Origin: Candidatus Mediterraneibacter stercoripullorum
Lineage (GTDB): Bacteria; Bacillota; Clostridia; Lachnospirales; Lachnospiraceae
DNA length: 64,000 bases
Reading direction: 5' to 3'
Assembly: GCA_019115765.1 (NCBI GenBank)
Contig: DXCZ01000105.1
Span: forward strand, 62,001 to 126,000
Positions 52,662-61,419 of the stretch are shown here, piece by piece. A program made the position numbers and the translations under genes. How positions within the stretch are numbered: the stretch's first letter is position 1; each line of letters starts with the position of its first letter. Below the pieces are notes generated by a model that saw nothing but the letters and a program-made list of their open reading frames with translations, was not told where the DNA came from and ran no database searches.

Positions 52662-53792
52662 CTAATAGTTGCCCAGTATCTTCAGATTAGTTGTCTCTTC
52701 ACGCAGTCCCCGGATGGCATTCTTCACCGCAGCATCCTCCATGTTTCCGTCAAAGTCCACGAAGAACATGTACTCCCATTTTCTTCCTTCTATGGGTCTG
52801 GACTCGATCTTGGTCATGTTCAGGTCATTATAGATAAAATGGGACAGAATCCGGTAAAGGGATCCGCTGGTGTGGGGCACTTCAAAACGGATACTCATCT
52901 TGGAAGCATTTTTCAGGAAGATCTTCTGGTTTGTCACAACAATAAACCGGGTGGAATTATCCGGATCATCGTTGATCCGATCCGCAAGCACGGACAGTCC
53001 GTAGACTTTCGCCGCGTATGCGCTGCACACTGCCGCCTGAGTACGATCCTGTTCCTCAAGCACCTTTTTCGCCGCAATCGCGGTATTCCCCACACTGATC
53101 CTCTGCCAGTCCCCATGGGCGTCCAGGAACCGTGTCGTCTGCATCAGTGCCTCTGCCTTAGAGTAGACCCGCTTTACTTCTGAAAGTTTTGTTCCGGGCA
53201 GGCCGGAAAGCGTATTGACAATGGGCAGGATTGTCTCCGCCACGATATAATTTTCAAATTCATCCAGGAGATCGTACATCTCATTGACCGGTCCGGCGGA
53301 AGAATTCTCAATAGGCAGCACCGCATAATCCGCGGAACCCTCCTCGATGGCTTCCATGGCCTCCCGGAACGTACGCACATGGAAACTGTTCACATCTTCT
53401 CCGAAATACTGTTTCATAGCGGCCTGCCCATAGGCGCCTTCCGTCCCCTGGAACACCACTCTTGCATTCTTCTTGTCCAGTTCATCCACCCGGATAAAAG
53501 GCAGTCTCCCCAGAGCGCCGGCCTCGACCAGCTGCTGATACTGAAGCTTCCGGCTCATGGACATGAGCTGCTGGTAGAGTTCCTGGATCCCCTTCTTGTT
53601 AAAATCTCCTTCTACTCTGGACGCCACATCCGCCAGCTTCTCATTTTCCCGCTGCCGGTCAAACACCTTGCGTCCGTTTTTTACTTTATATTCTCCGACC
53701 TCTTTACAGACTTCCATCCTTCTCTGGAAAAGCTCTGTGATCTGGTCGTCAATCTCATCCAACTGTACTCTCAGTTCTTCCAATGCGGCCAT
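52662..53792 (-). CDS. pheA: Bifunctional chorismate mutase / prephenate dehydratase
   Basis: A 376-residue P-protein. The N-terminal AroQ chorismate mutase (about 1-90) shows LDEIDDQITELFQRRMEVCK. The prephenate dehydratase domain (about 108-285) shows VVFQGTEGAYGQAAMKQYFG and ENSSAGPVNEMYDLL; the C-terminal ACT domain has IESRPIEGRKWEYMFFVDF, where ESRP binds phenylalanine. It makes phenylpyruvate and is feedback inhibited by phenylalanine. The DAHP synthase gene of the same pathway is 4 kb away. Confidence 0.96.
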   Translation of the reverse strand: MAALEELRVQLDEIDDQITELFQRRMEVCKEVGEYKVKNGRKVFDRQRENEKLADVASRVEGDFNKKGIQELYQQLMSMSRKLQYQQLVEAGALGRLPFIRVDELDKKNARVVFQGTEGAYGQAAMKQYFGEDVNSFHVRTFREAMEAIEEGSADYAVLPIENSSAGPVNEMYDLLDEFENYIVAETILPIVNTLSGLPGTKLSEVKRVYSKAEALMQTTRFLDAHGDWQRISVGNTAIAAKKVLEEQDRTQAAVCSAYAAKVYGLSVLADRINDDPDNSTRFIVVTNQKIFLKNASKMSIRFEVPHTSGSLYRILSHFIYNDLNMTKIESRPIEGRKWEYMFFVDFDGNMEDAAVKNAIRGLREETTNLKILGNY

Positions 53793-53890
53793 CTGTTTTC
53801 TCCTTTCGCTGTCCGCTCCTTTTACTGCAGACTTATGTATTATAATACAATTTCCGTATAAAATCTACGTTTCCGCTCCATACTTTTTCT

Positions 53891-54277
53891 ATGATGAAGA
53901 ACAAGTTTATTTTATGCGGCACCCTTGGCTGGTGCATGGAGATCATTTTTACCGGACTGGGCTCACTGAAAAACCATGAGAACCGTCTGACAGCACGTAC
54001 GTCCATCTGGATGTTCCCGATTTACGGCATGGCCTGCTTCCTCACCCCACTCTGCCGGCTGCTGAAAAACAGGAGTCTGCTGACCCGGGGAATCCTCTAT
54101 ACATGTTGTATATTCGCAGCGGAATACCTGTGCGGCAGTCTGCTGAAACGGCATGGCGCCTGCCCCTGGGACTACAGCCATGCCAGGTTCAATATCGATG
54201 GCGTGATCCGCCTCGACTACGCGCCCTTCTGGTTCGGAGCCGGGCTGATCTTCGAGAAACTCCTCAGAGAAAAGTAA
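53891..54277 (+). CDS. Small membrane protein of the putative ABC-transporter type IV (CmpB) family
   Basis: A 128-residue membrane protein with three or four hydrophobic segments. The sequence GTLGWCMEIIFTGL, the middle SIWMFPIYGMACFLTPL and the end CPWDYSHARFNIDG with IRLDYAPFWFGAGLIFE fit PF06541-type proteins. Their function is unknown despite the family name. The ATG at 53891 has no clear ribosome binding site; the next codon is also ATG. It lies between divergent pheA and the nitroreductase gene. Confidence 0.75.
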   Translation: MMKNKFILCGTLGWCMEIIFTGLGSLKNHENRLTARTSIWMFPIYGMACFLTPLCRLLKNRSLLTRGILYTCCIFAAEYLCGSLLKRHGACPWDYSHARFNIDGVIRLDYAPFWFGAGLIFEKLLREK

Positions 54278-54288
54278 TACATGTCCGC

Positions 54289-54317
54289 TTTACAAACTAC
54301 AGGTTTTAGTATATGAT
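54289..54317 (+). promoter_or_regulatory. Predicted promoter of nitroreductase-pyrB-pyrI
   Basis: TTTACA (54289-54294), 17-base spacer, TATGAT (54312-54317), 32 bp before the nitroreductase ATG. No PyrR-type attenuator was seen in the short leader. Confidence 0.7.
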
Positions 54318-54348
54318 GAGATGGATAAAAAAGAATGGGAGGTATACA

Positions 54349-54885
54349 ATGAACGTGACAGACTGCATCAGAACCCGCAGAAGTATCCGCAGATACAGGC
54401 CGGATCCGGTAGATCATTCTCTCATTGATCATATCGTATCCGCAGCTTCTTATTCCCCTTCATGGAAAAACACTCAGATCACCCGGTACACAGCCATCGA
54501 GGATCCTTCACTCTTAAGTGAGATCGCTGACCGATTCACCCCTGATTACAATTCAAATATTATCCGTCAGGCACCTGTACTTATGGCTGTTACGCTGGTC
54601 AGAGGCCGCAGCGGCTTTGAACGTGACGGTTCCTTTTCAACGAAAAAAGGAGACCGCTGGCAGATGTTTGATGTGGGCGCCGCCTGCCAGACCTTCTGTC
54701 TGGCTGCATGGGAGCAGGGACTTGGCACGGTGATCATGGGGATTTTTGATGAAGACGGCATATCAGAGCTCCTGCAGATTCCAGAGGAGCAGGAACTGGC
54801 GGCGCTGATCGCTCTTGGATGGCCTGATATCAAACCGGAAGCCCCAAAGCGAAAAACTGTGGAGCAGCTGCTCCGTTACATATAA
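54349..54885 (+). CDS. Nitroreductase family flavoprotein
   Basis: A 178-residue FMN-dependent nitroreductase. It starts [20 protein letters not shown] (FMN-phosphate binding RTRRSIRRY) and has [20 protein letters not shown] plus a C-terminal [18 protein letters not shown] and [15 protein letters not shown]. Substrate cannot be predicted. The ATG at 54349 has GGGAGGT five bases upstream. pyrB follows 13 bp later, so the gene heads the pyr operon. Confidence 0.92.
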   Translation: MNVTDCIRTRRSIRRYRPDPVDHSLIDHIVSAASYSPSWKNTQITRYTAIEDPSLLSEIADRFTPDYNSNIIRQAPVLMAVTLVRGRSGFERDGSFSTKKGDRWQMFDVGAACQTFCLAAWEQGLGTVIMGIFDEDGISELLQIPEEQELAALIALGWPDIKPEAPKRKTVEQLLRYI

Positions 54886-54898
54886 AAGGAGGTTACTT

Positions 54899-55819
54899 AT
54901 GAGACATTTGATGAGTCCGCTGGATTTTTCAGTGGAAGAACTTGACAAACTGCTGGATCTGGCACAGGACATTGAGGCACATCCGGCAAAATACGCTCAC
55001 GCATGCGAAGGAAAGAAGCTGGCTACCCTTTTCTATGAGCCCAGCACCCGTACCCGTTTAAGCCATGAAGCGGCAATGCTGAACCTGGGAGGCAGCGTCA
55101 TGGGATTTTCTTCCGCTGATTCCAGTTCCGCGGCAAAGGGAGAAAGCGTATCAGACACGATCCGCACCATTTCCTGTTACGCAGATATCTGCGCCATGCG
55201 CCACCCTAAGGAAGGAGCGCCCATGGTAGCGTGCCAGCACTCTTCCATACCGGTGATCAATGCCGGAGACGGCGGGCATCAGCATCCGACACAGACACTG
55301 ACAGACCTGCTCACTATCCGCAACCTGAAGGGGCGCCTGAGCAACATGACTATCGGACTGTGCGGAGACCTGAAATTCGGGCGTACCGTACACTCTCTGA
55401 TCAACGCTCTTGTCAGATATGAAGGGATCCGCTTCATCATGATCTCTCCGGAAGAGCTGAGACTGCCGGAATACATACGGCATGATGTACTGGACCGCAA
55501 CAATGTTCCCTACGAGGAAGTCGTCCGTCTGGAAGACGCCCTGCCCAATCTGGACATTCTCTACATGACTCGTGTCCAGAAGGAACGTTTCTTCAATGAA
55601 GAAGACTATGTCCGCATGAAAGACTTCTATATTCTGGACCGGGCGAAAATGAAGCTTGCTCCTAAAGACATGTACGTCCTTCATCCGCTTCCGAGAGTCA
55701 ATGAGATCTCCGTTGAGGTGGACGATGATCCAAGAGCCGCATATTTCCGTCAAGTTCAGTACGGCGTATATGTCCGTATGGCTCTGATCCTGACACTGCT
55801 GGATATTCATGTAGACTGA
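54899..55819 (+). CDS. pyrB: Aspartate carbamoyltransferase catalytic subunit
   Basis: A 306-residue catalytic chain. Carbamoyl-phosphate binding is in [16 protein letters not shown] and the aspartate/HPTQ loop in [16 protein letters not shown]; the C-terminus has [17 protein letters not shown]. It forms carbamoyl aspartate in pyrimidine synthesis. The ATG at 54899 follows AAAGGAGG. A regulatory chain (pyrI) lies 31 bp downstream, so the enzyme is the E. coli type dodecamer. Confidence 0.97.
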   Translation: MRHLMSPLDFSVEELDKLLDLAQDIEAHPAKYAHACEGKKLATLFYEPSTRTRLSHEAAMLNLGGSVMGFSSADSSSAAKGESVSDTIRTISCYADICAMRHPKEGAPMVACQHSSIPVINAGDGGHQHPTQTLTDLLTIRNLKGRLSNMTIGLCGDLKFGRTVHSLINALVRYEGIRFIMISPEELRLPEYIRHDVLDRNNVPYEEVVRLEDALPNLDILYMTRVQKERFFNEEDYVRMKDFYILDRAKMKLAPKDMYVLHPLPRVNEISVEVDDDPRAAYFRQVQYGVYVRMALILTLLDIHVD

Positions 55820-55850
55820 TAATTTCGCACAGAAAAATGGAGGAAGAAAA

Positions 55851-56294
55851 ATGGTAAAAAACACATTGAACGTAGGACGCATCTCCGAAGGATTTGTTCT
55901 CGACCATATCGAGGCCGGGAAAAGCATGGATATCTATAAATACCTGCACCTGGACAAACTGGACTGCTGTGTCGCCATTATCAAAAATGCAAAAAGCAGC
56001 AAAATGGGAAAGAAAGACATCATGAAGATCGAATGCCCCATAGACTTTATGGACCTTGACATTCTCGGATTTATCGACCACAACATTACGGTCAATATCA
56101 TTGAGAACGAGAAGATCGTAGAGAAGAAGCAGCTGACACTGCCTAAAGAGATCCGTAATGTGATCAAATGCAAAAACCCGAGATGCATCACTTCCATCGA
56201 ACAGGAATTGGATCACGTATTCGTTCTGACCGATGAGGAGAATCAGATCTACCGCTGCAAATACTGCGAAGAAAAATACCGCAGAAGAAGATGA
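55851..56294 (+). CDS. pyrI: Aspartate carbamoyltransferase regulatory subunit
   Basis: A 147-residue regulatory chain with the allosteric domain (LNVGRISEGFVLDHIEAGKS, nucleotide effector binding) and a C-terminal zinc domain. The four Cys ligands are in CKNPRC and CKYC. It senses ATP and CTP and joins catalytic trimers. GGAGGAAG precedes the ATG. Its stop codon touches the left end of a 222-bp inverted repeat. Confidence 0.97.
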   Translation: MVKNTLNVGRISEGFVLDHIEAGKSMDIYKYLHLDKLDCCVAIIKNAKSSKMGKKDIMKIECPIDFMDLDILGFIDHNITVNIIENEKIVEKKQLTLPKEIRNVIKCKNPRCITSIEQELDHVFVLTDEENQIYRCKYCEEKYRRRR

Positions 56295-56515
56295 TGCTGA
56301 AAAAACTGTCTTTGACACAGGGAAACAGCTCTGATATGGATTGAAAATTATAATCGACTGTACTGACACATGAGAACAGGTGTTACTTCCGGCTCAAGAC
56401 GTTTTGCTCTAATTCGCCGTCCGCAACACCTGTTCTCATACTGTGTGTACAGATTGGTGATTTTCCATCTATATCGGAGTTTTTCTCTGTGTCAAAGACT
56501 GATTTTTCAGCATTC
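56294..56515. repeat. 222-bp imperfect inverted repeat between pyrI and the DAHP synthase gene
   Basis: The left arm from 56294 (ATGCTGAAAAAACTGTCTTT) and the right arm read on the minus strand from 56515 (AATGCTGAAAAATCAGTCTT) stay similar for about 94 bp (roughly 80 percent by eye). The innermost part is a perfect TGAGAACAGGTGTT / AACACCTGTTCTCA (56371-56384 with 56426-56439). Both outer ends run into the stop codons of the convergent genes. It could be a MITE or a giant terminator. Confidence 0.8.
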
Positions 56516-57538
56516 CTCTGCTATTTTGTAGATTAGTCTTTCTGTATCATCCCAGCCAAGGCATGGATCGGTAATGGATTTTCCGTATATTCTGTGTTCG
56601 TCGATCTTCTGGCAGCCTTCTTCCAGATAACTCTCAATCATGACTCCTTTGATCAGCTGCTTCAGTTCCGTGTTGTATCTCCGGCTGTGGAGCACCTCGC
56701 TTACAATGCGGATCTGTTCCCTGAACTGCTTATTGGAGTTGGAGTGGTTGGCATCTACGATGGCAGCCGGATTCTTCAGGTCTCTCTGACGGTACATGTC
56801 AAGCAGCCGTACCAGGTCCTCATAGTGATAGTTGGGGATACATGTACCGTATTTGTCCACGCCACCTCGGAGGATCACATGGGCCAGCTCGTTTCCATCA
56901 GTGGTCACATCCATTCCTCTGTAAATGAAGTTGTGAGAACTCTGAGCTGCTACTACAGAGTTCAGCATAACAGAGAAGTCTCCGCTGGTAGGATTCTTCA
57001 TTCCAACCGGTATGTCCATGCTGCTGGCTGTCAGGCGGTGCTGCTGATTTTCTACAGAACGGGCTCCGATTGCCTCATAAGAAAGGATATCATCCAGGTA
57101 GCTTCTGTTCTCCGGATAGAGCATCTCATCCGCCGCTGTCAGGCCGCTTTCGCTGATAGCCCTGGTATGAAGTTTACGGATGGCAATGATCCCTGCCAGA
57201 AGGTCCGGTGCCTGGTCTGGCTCAGGCTGATGGAGCATTCCCTTATATCCCTCTCCGGTTGTACGGGGTTTATTTGTATAGATCCGCGGAATGATCATCA
57301 GACGGTCAGAAACTTTGTCATTGATCTTTGCCAGACGGCTGACGTACTCACACACCGAATCTTCATTATCGGCAGAACAGGGCCCTACGATAACAACGAA
57401 ACGATCTGAATTCCCTGTAAAGATATCACGAATCTCTCTGTCCCTTTCCTTCTTGATCTTAAGTATTTCGTCAGAAAGCGGATACTCTGCCTTCAATTCT
57501 GCCGGCAGAGGCAGCTCAGCGTTTATATTCATTCCCAT
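56507..57538 (-). CDS. aroF: 3-deoxy-7-phosphoheptulonate synthase (AroF/AroG type)
   Basis: A 343-residue class I alpha DAHP synthase. It shows VVIVGPCSADNEDSV, RIYTNKPRTTGEGYKGML, IGARSVENQQHRLTASSMDI and IVDANHSNSNKQFREQI. It joins erythrose 4-phosphate and phosphoenolpyruvate to start aromatic amino acid synthesis. The gene starts only 56 bp after the rnpB 3' end with no clear promoter of its own, so it may depend on read-through from rnpB. Gene symbol is chosen by family; the isozyme type is not known. Confidence 0.94.
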   Translation of the reverse strand: MGMNINAELPLPAELKAEYPLSDEILKIKKERDREIRDIFTGNSDRFVVIVGPCSADNEDSVCEYVSRLAKINDKVSDRLMIIPRIYTNKPRTTGEGYKGMLHQPEPDQAPDLLAGIIAIRKLHTRAISESGLTAADEMLYPENRSYLDDILSYEAIGARSVENQQHRLTASSMDIPVGMKNPTSGDFSVMLNSVVAAQSSHNFIYRGMDVTTDGNELAHVILRGGVDKYGTCIPNYHYEDLVRLLDMYRQRDLKNPAAIVDANHSNSNKQFREQIRIVSEVLHSRRYNTELKQLIKGVMIESYLEEGCQKIDEHRIYGKSITDPCLGWDDTERLIYKIAEEC

Positions 57539-57593
57539 TGTTCGTTCTCTCCTGTCTCGTAGTTTTTGTATCTCGTGTACTGCTCACAAAAAA

Positions 57594-57987
57594 ACTGTGT
57601 CAAGCAAGACGATAAGCCGGGTTATGTCATTGGACAATCATCTGTCTAGGCACGGCGTTACCGCCGTGCTCGAGCGACCTACCTGAAGCGTGACGGGCCG
57701 CCACATTGCTTACGTTTCGGTCTTGCTTCGGATGGGGTTTACATGTGCCCTCTCTGTTACCAGCGAGGCGGTAGTCTCTTACACTGCCTTTCCACCCTTA
57801 CCGCACGGAAATGCGTTCCGGCTGATGCCTTCCCGTTTTCCATTGCGGCGGTTTATTTCTGTTGCACTGGCCTTGGAGTCACCTCCACCGGACGTTATCC
57901 GGCATCCTGCCCTGCGAAGCCCGGACTTTCCTCGTCTGCGGCCTTTCGGCACCTGCAGCCGCGATTGTCTGTCTTACTTGACACAGT
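57594..57987 (-). ncRNA. rnpB: RNase P RNA, bacterial type A
   Basis: A 394-base RNA on the minus strand. The 5' part contains the universal core GAGGAAAGTCCGGGCTTCGC, then GGGTGGAAAGGCAGTGTAAG and, near the 3' end, GATAAGCCGGGTT-like pairing (ACATAACCCGGCTTATCG). The P1 helix pairs ACTGTGTCAAGTAAGAC at the 5' end with GTCTTGCTTGACACAGT at the 3' end, followed by TTTTTTT, so the end of P1 doubles as terminator. It is the catalytic RNA that trims tRNA 5' ends. Small ORFs in this stretch are spurious. Confidence 0.95.
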
Positions 57988-57992
57988 ATTTG

Positions 57993-58021
57993 ATTATACA
58001 GAATTTCGAAAAGGATGTCCA
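57993..58021 (-). promoter_or_regulatory. Predicted rnpB promoter
   Basis: Minus-strand TGGACA (58016-58021), 17-base spacer, perfect TATAAT (57993-57998). The implied start at about 57987 matches the first base of the P1 helix. Confidence 0.88.
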
Positions 58022-58053
58022 CACCCTTTTCACTTAATTTCCAGCCTTATTTT

Positions 58054-58239
58054 GTTCATTTGTTCTCAGAGTTCCGCCATAACGGAGCTGTGTTGTCCCG
58101 GCGGCCGCGCTTTCGCTCGGAGCATAGCGCAGCGGACACGTAAGGCCGCAAATGACGCGGCCTAAATGCCGGCGCTCTGCTACGGGCCTTCGTGACAACA
58201 CAGCTCCGTTATGGCTGGTATACTGAGACACGTCTGAAC
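58054..58239 (-). repeat. Structured intergenic repeat, family A, full copy 2
   Basis: A 186-bp element in the opposite orientation to copy 1. A perfect 21-bp stem (58076-58096 with 58195-58215) replaces the 19-bp stem of copy 1 with different sequence on both arms. The inner hairpin is AGGCCGC/GCGGCCT (58143-58149 with 58157-58163), one pair changed from copy 1 with pairing kept. The second inner hairpin has GCGCT/AGCGC where copy 1 has ACGCT/AGCGT. It lies between rnpB and rnhA, 8 bp from the rnhA stop. Confidence 0.88.
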
Positions 58240-58247
58240 ATTAACGG

Positions 58248-58721
58248 TCAGAGTCCTTCGTCTGTGATCAGGCTGTCGCCGTCTGCGGCTGTAGTTGCCA
58301 GCTCATCGCAGCGTTCGTTCTGGGGATGCCCGGCATGGCCCTTTACCCAGTGGAATGTTACTTTGTGTTTCTCCTTTGCAGCGAGGAGTCGTTTCCACAG
58401 GTCCACATTTTTCACAGGCTCGTTCTTGCCGCGTTTCCAGTCTTTTTTCAGCCAGCCGTCCACCCAGTGCTGATTGAATGCATTTACAACATACTGGGAA
58501 TCTGAGTATACTTCAACCGTACAGGGCCGGTTCAGCGCCTCCAGGCCGGCAATGACCGCCATCAGCTCCATCCTGTTGTTGGTTGTCCGCACATACCCCT
58601 GGGACAGTTCCTTTACATGGAGCTGCCCCTTCGTATCCACATATTCCAGGACAGATCCGTAGCCTCCCGGGCCGTCTGGATTGCCTCTGGCAGCTCCATC
58701 GGTATATATCTTAACAAGCAT
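58248..58721 (-). CDS. rnhA: Ribonuclease HI
   Basis: A 157-residue RNase HI. The carboxylates are Asp8 (YTDGAARGN), Glu52 (NRMELMAVI), Asp74 (VYSDSQYV) and Asp139 (NERCDELA). The basic handle ([18 protein letters not shown]) is present, as in E. coli. It removes RNA from RNA-DNA hybrids. It is the third gene of the MoaB-like/MBL/rnhA operon, 2 bp after the MBL gene. Confidence 0.97.
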   Translation of the reverse strand: MLVKIYTDGAARGNPDGPGGYGSVLEYVDTKGQLHVKELSQGYVRTTNNRMELMAVIAGLEALNRPCTVEVYSDSQYVVNAFNQHWVDGWLKKDWKRGKNEPVKNVDLWKRLLAAKEKHKVTFHWVKGHAGHPQNERCDELATTAADGDSLITDEGL

Positions 58722-58723
58722 AT

Positions 58724-59413
58724 CTATTCCTCCAGCAGGAAGCTCTGGCCTTCCCGCTCTATCCTGACAATTCTGTCTATATACTGCGCTGCATCCTTCT
58801 CAAGGGCAAGCCGGTCGAAGATCTCATAATTATCCCAGAAATGCATGGGAAATGCTTTCTTTGTATCAATCCGTTTCATAAAGCAGTCAATCCCCCAGTA
58901 GTACTGTTCGCCAAGCCGGGGATCCACCGGTATAAAAGCTACGTCTATCTTTTCCTTCTGAAGCTTGTTTATCTCGCCCTGATATGCACGGCGCATAGCC
59001 GTATTATAAGCCCTCGGCTCTCCCTCCCAGTGCCACCAGTTCAGGTCGCCTGCATGATAAATATTCTTTCCTTTATAGTGGATAAAGAAAGCCACACCTT
59101 CATCCGTGGAACGAAGAGTCCGGATCCCGCATCTTCTGATCAGCTTCTCTTCATTAGGCCGGATAAATACAGTATCCTCATTTTCTTCCGCCTGGATATC
59201 CGATGAGAGAATAAAATGAATATCATGGAACCGGTCTCTCAGTTCAAAAATACCATTCTGAAAATGATCATAATGTGCGTGACTGGCAAAAACCATCATT
59301 CCCTTCTCCGGATCTGTCTCCGGCAGCTGTCCTTTATAATAATCAAATAAGAAATATGTGTCCTCCAGTTCAACCAGAAAACCACTGTGTCCCAGATATG
59401 TTACTTTCATCAT
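58724..59413 (-). CDS. Metallo-beta-lactamase fold hydrolase
   Basis: A 229-residue MBL protein. It begins [20 protein letters not shown] and has the metal-binding [11 protein letters not shown] and [13 protein letters not shown]; the late metal ligand is likely His in FPMHFWDN. It resembles UlaG/YhfI-like L-ascorbate-6-phosphate lactonase relatives; the substrate is unknown. It overlaps the MoaB-like gene by four bases. Confidence 0.88.
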   Translation of the reverse strand: MMKVTYLGHSGFLVELEDTYFLFDYYKGQLPETDPEKGMMVFASHAHYDHFQNGIFELRDRFHDIHFILSSDIQAEENEDTVFIRPNEEKLIRRCGIRTLRSTDEGVAFFIHYKGKNIYHAGDLNWWHWEGEPRAYNTAMRRAYQGEINKLQKEKIDVAFIPVDPRLGEQYYWGIDCFMKRIDTKKAFPMHFWDNYEIFDRLALEKDAAQYIDRIVRIEREGQSFLLEE

Positions 59414-59874
59414 AAATTCAGAATATCTACCGTCTGTACTACTTCCGGCAGAATATACTCCATATCCTCCTTTGCCATCTTTGCGCTTTCCGGCAGATTA
59501 ATGATCAGGGTCTTTTTGCGGATTCCTGCTGCCGAACGGTCCAGTATGATCTTTTTCGTGTGGCGGATATTATAAGCACGGAGAGCCTCCGGAATACCGG
59601 GCAAAAGCTTGTCCGCCACATCGCAGAGAGCGTCCGGCGCACAGTCGCTATCCATATATCCTACAGCTCCTGTAGTCAGGATCAGTCCGACTGCATTGGA
59701 ATCTGCCAGTTTCCGGATGACCGACGCCACCACTTCTCTGTTCTGCGGAAGGATCCCTGCTGCCCTCACTTCAAATCCCACCTGCTCAAGCATCCGCTTC
59801 AATGCTGATGCCGCCGCACTCTCGGCTCTCGCCTTATATGCACCTGTATCTAAAGTAAAAATTGCTGCTTTCAT
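59410..59874 (-). CDS. MoaB/MogA-like molybdopterin-binding fold protein
   Basis: A 154-residue MoCF domain. It shows IFTLDTGAYKARAESAAASA, then GLILTTGAVGYMDSDCAPDA in place of the usual TTGGTG-RD core, and a C-terminal AAGIRKKTLIINLPESAKMA as in MogA. The changed core suggests altered or lost adenylylation of molybdopterin. No other molybdenum cofactor genes are in the window. It is the first gene of an operon with an MBL hydrolase and rnhA. Confidence 0.82.
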   Translation of the reverse strand: MKAAIFTLDTGAYKARAESAAASALKRMLEQVGFEVRAAGILPQNREVVASVIRKLADSNAVGLILTTGAVGYMDSDCAPDALCDVADKLLPGIPEALRAYNIRHTKKIILDRSAAGIRKKTLIINLPESAKMAKEDMEYILPEVVQTVDILNL

Positions 59875-60016
59875 CCTATGTACCCCTTTCTTAATTCTGT
59901 CCCTTTCCGCTGTTCAGAAAACTGATATACTGCAGGACGAAACTGTCCCTCTCATCCTGACATGCGGAAAGCTCTGTAAATACACTCCCGGCGCCGTGTA
60001 ACCGGCATCCTCTTCT

Positions 60017-60045
60017 ATTATACGGGTCCGATGAACTTAAAGCAA
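60017..60045 (-). promoter_or_regulatory. Predicted promoter of the MoaB-like/MBL/rnhA operon
   Basis: Minus-strand TTGCTT (60040-60045), 17-base spacer, perfect TATAAT (60017-60022). It lies in the gap after the amidohydrolase gene; the leader is about 135 bases. Confidence 0.75.
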
Positions 60046-60082
60046 CCTTTTAGCCCTTAGGATTTTATGAACTTATCAGAAC

Positions 60083-61369
60083 TTACCCGAGGATCCTGCG
60101 TGCAGACTCATTCGACTTTCTGTAAATCTCCTCCGGAGTATTGTCCAGATGGAAGTTTCCATCCCGGTATAATACTTTTCCGCCTATCATCGTCATTTTC
60201 ACATTCTGCTTGCTTCCACTGTAGACGATATTTTTTTCAATATTCTGGAGAGGCTGCATATTCGGCTGGTTCAGATCGATCATGATCAGATCCGCTTTCT
60301 TGCCCGCCTGCAGAGTGTCGCAGTCAGATAGTCCCATCGCATGGGCGCCTGTGACAATCGCCATCTTCAGAACATCCATAGCCGGTACCGCCTCCGGATC
60401 ATCGCAAACCACTTTCTGAAGTCCTGTGACAAGGAACATCTCCCGGAACATATCCAGACAGTTATTGCTTGCCGGCCCGTCTGTACCGATCGCCACCGGG
60501 ATATCCATATCCAGATAACGCTTCACAGGCGCGATCCCGCTGGCAAGCTTCAGATTGGAAGCCGGGTTGGTGACAACGTAAAGACCTCTCTTCTTAATAA
60601 TATCGAAGTCCGAATCATCCATATGAACTCCGTGGAAGAGTCCGCCCCCGAACCGGAACAGTCCCAGAGAATCCATATAAGCTACCGGAGACATGCCAGT
60701 CCTGGTCCGGCAGTCTTCCACTTCTTTTTTCGTCTCAGAGCAGTGTACATAGACCGGAGCCTGATATTTTTCCGCCAGCCTCGCGATGCCTTCCATCATC
60801 TCCCGGCTGGTAGTGTACTCTGCATGAAAACCGAGCTGATATGTGACCAGCCTGTCCGGATCTGTATTGTAGGTATGATAATCTGCCTCGACTTCTTCCA
60901 GGGTGCCGCCGAAATCATTGATACTCTCGCAGAATACATTCCGGAATCCGCAGTCCTTTACCGCCTGCGCTCCGGCAGGGCGTTTCATATACATATCGAA
61001 AATAGAAGTAATACCGCTTGTAAGATATTCCATCACAGCAAGCTTCGTCAGCCAGTACACATCATCCGGAGTCAGTTTTGCCTCTGCCGGGAACACCCTG
61101 GTATTCAGCCATTCATCCAGCTTCATGTCATCTGCATGTGAACGCAGGAATGTCATGGCAGAATGTGTATGAGCGTCCTTGAAACCAGGCATGATCAGGT
61201 TTTTCTGTGCATCGATCTGCTGATCCCAGCTGTTCCGGGACTGCGCCCCGTTTTCCTCTGCTTTACCTACATATGTGATCGTATCTCCGTCAATCCATAC
61301 CTCTCCTTCAAAAATCCCCTTATTTTCTTCCATAGTCAGTATTCTTGCATTGTATATCCTTGTCTTCAT
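60083..61369 (-). CDS. Amidohydrolase, 5-methylthioadenosine/S-adenosylhomocysteine deaminase-like
   Basis: A 428-residue cytosine-deaminase-type amidohydrolase. Zinc ligands are in PGFKDAHTHSAMTFLRSHAD, VHCSETKKEVEDC and the Asp in IGTDGPASNNCLDMFREM; FHGVHMDDSDFDII gives the catalytic His. The TDGPASNN motif is typical of MtaD-like deaminases, though guanine-type substrates remain possible. The ATG at 61369 follows AAGGAG. It is downstream of purine nucleoside phosphorylase, consistent with purine salvage. Confidence 0.87.
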   Translation of the reverse strand: MKTRIYNARILTMEENKGIFEGEVWIDGDTITYVGKAEENGAQSRNSWDQQIDAQKNLIMPGFKDAHTHSAMTFLRSHADDMKLDEWLNTRVFPAEAKLTPDDVYWLTKLAVMEYLTSGITSIFDMYMKRPAGAQAVKDCGFRNVFCESINDFGGTLEEVEADYHTYNTDPDRLVTYQLGFHAEYTTSREMMEGIARLAEKYQAPVYVHCSETKKEVEDCRTRTGMSPVAYMDSLGLFRFGGGLFHGVHMDDSDFDIIKKRGLYVVTNPASNLKLASGIAPVKRYLDMDIPVAIGTDGPASNNCLDMFREMFLVTGLQKVVCDDPEAVPAMDVLKMAIVTGAHAMGLSDCDTLQAGKKADLIMIDLNQPNMQPLQNIEKNIVYSGSKQNVKMTMIGGKVLYRDGNFHLDNTPEEIYRKSNESARRILG

Positions 61370-61419
61370 ATGTCTCTCCTTTTTCGTAATATAGTTCCCC
61401 GTCACTGACCGGATAATTG

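Noticed and set aside
57690-58165. Small plus-strand ORFs of 115 and 140 codons
   Set aside because: They cover RNase P RNA and a family A repeat; no ribosome binding sites or domains.
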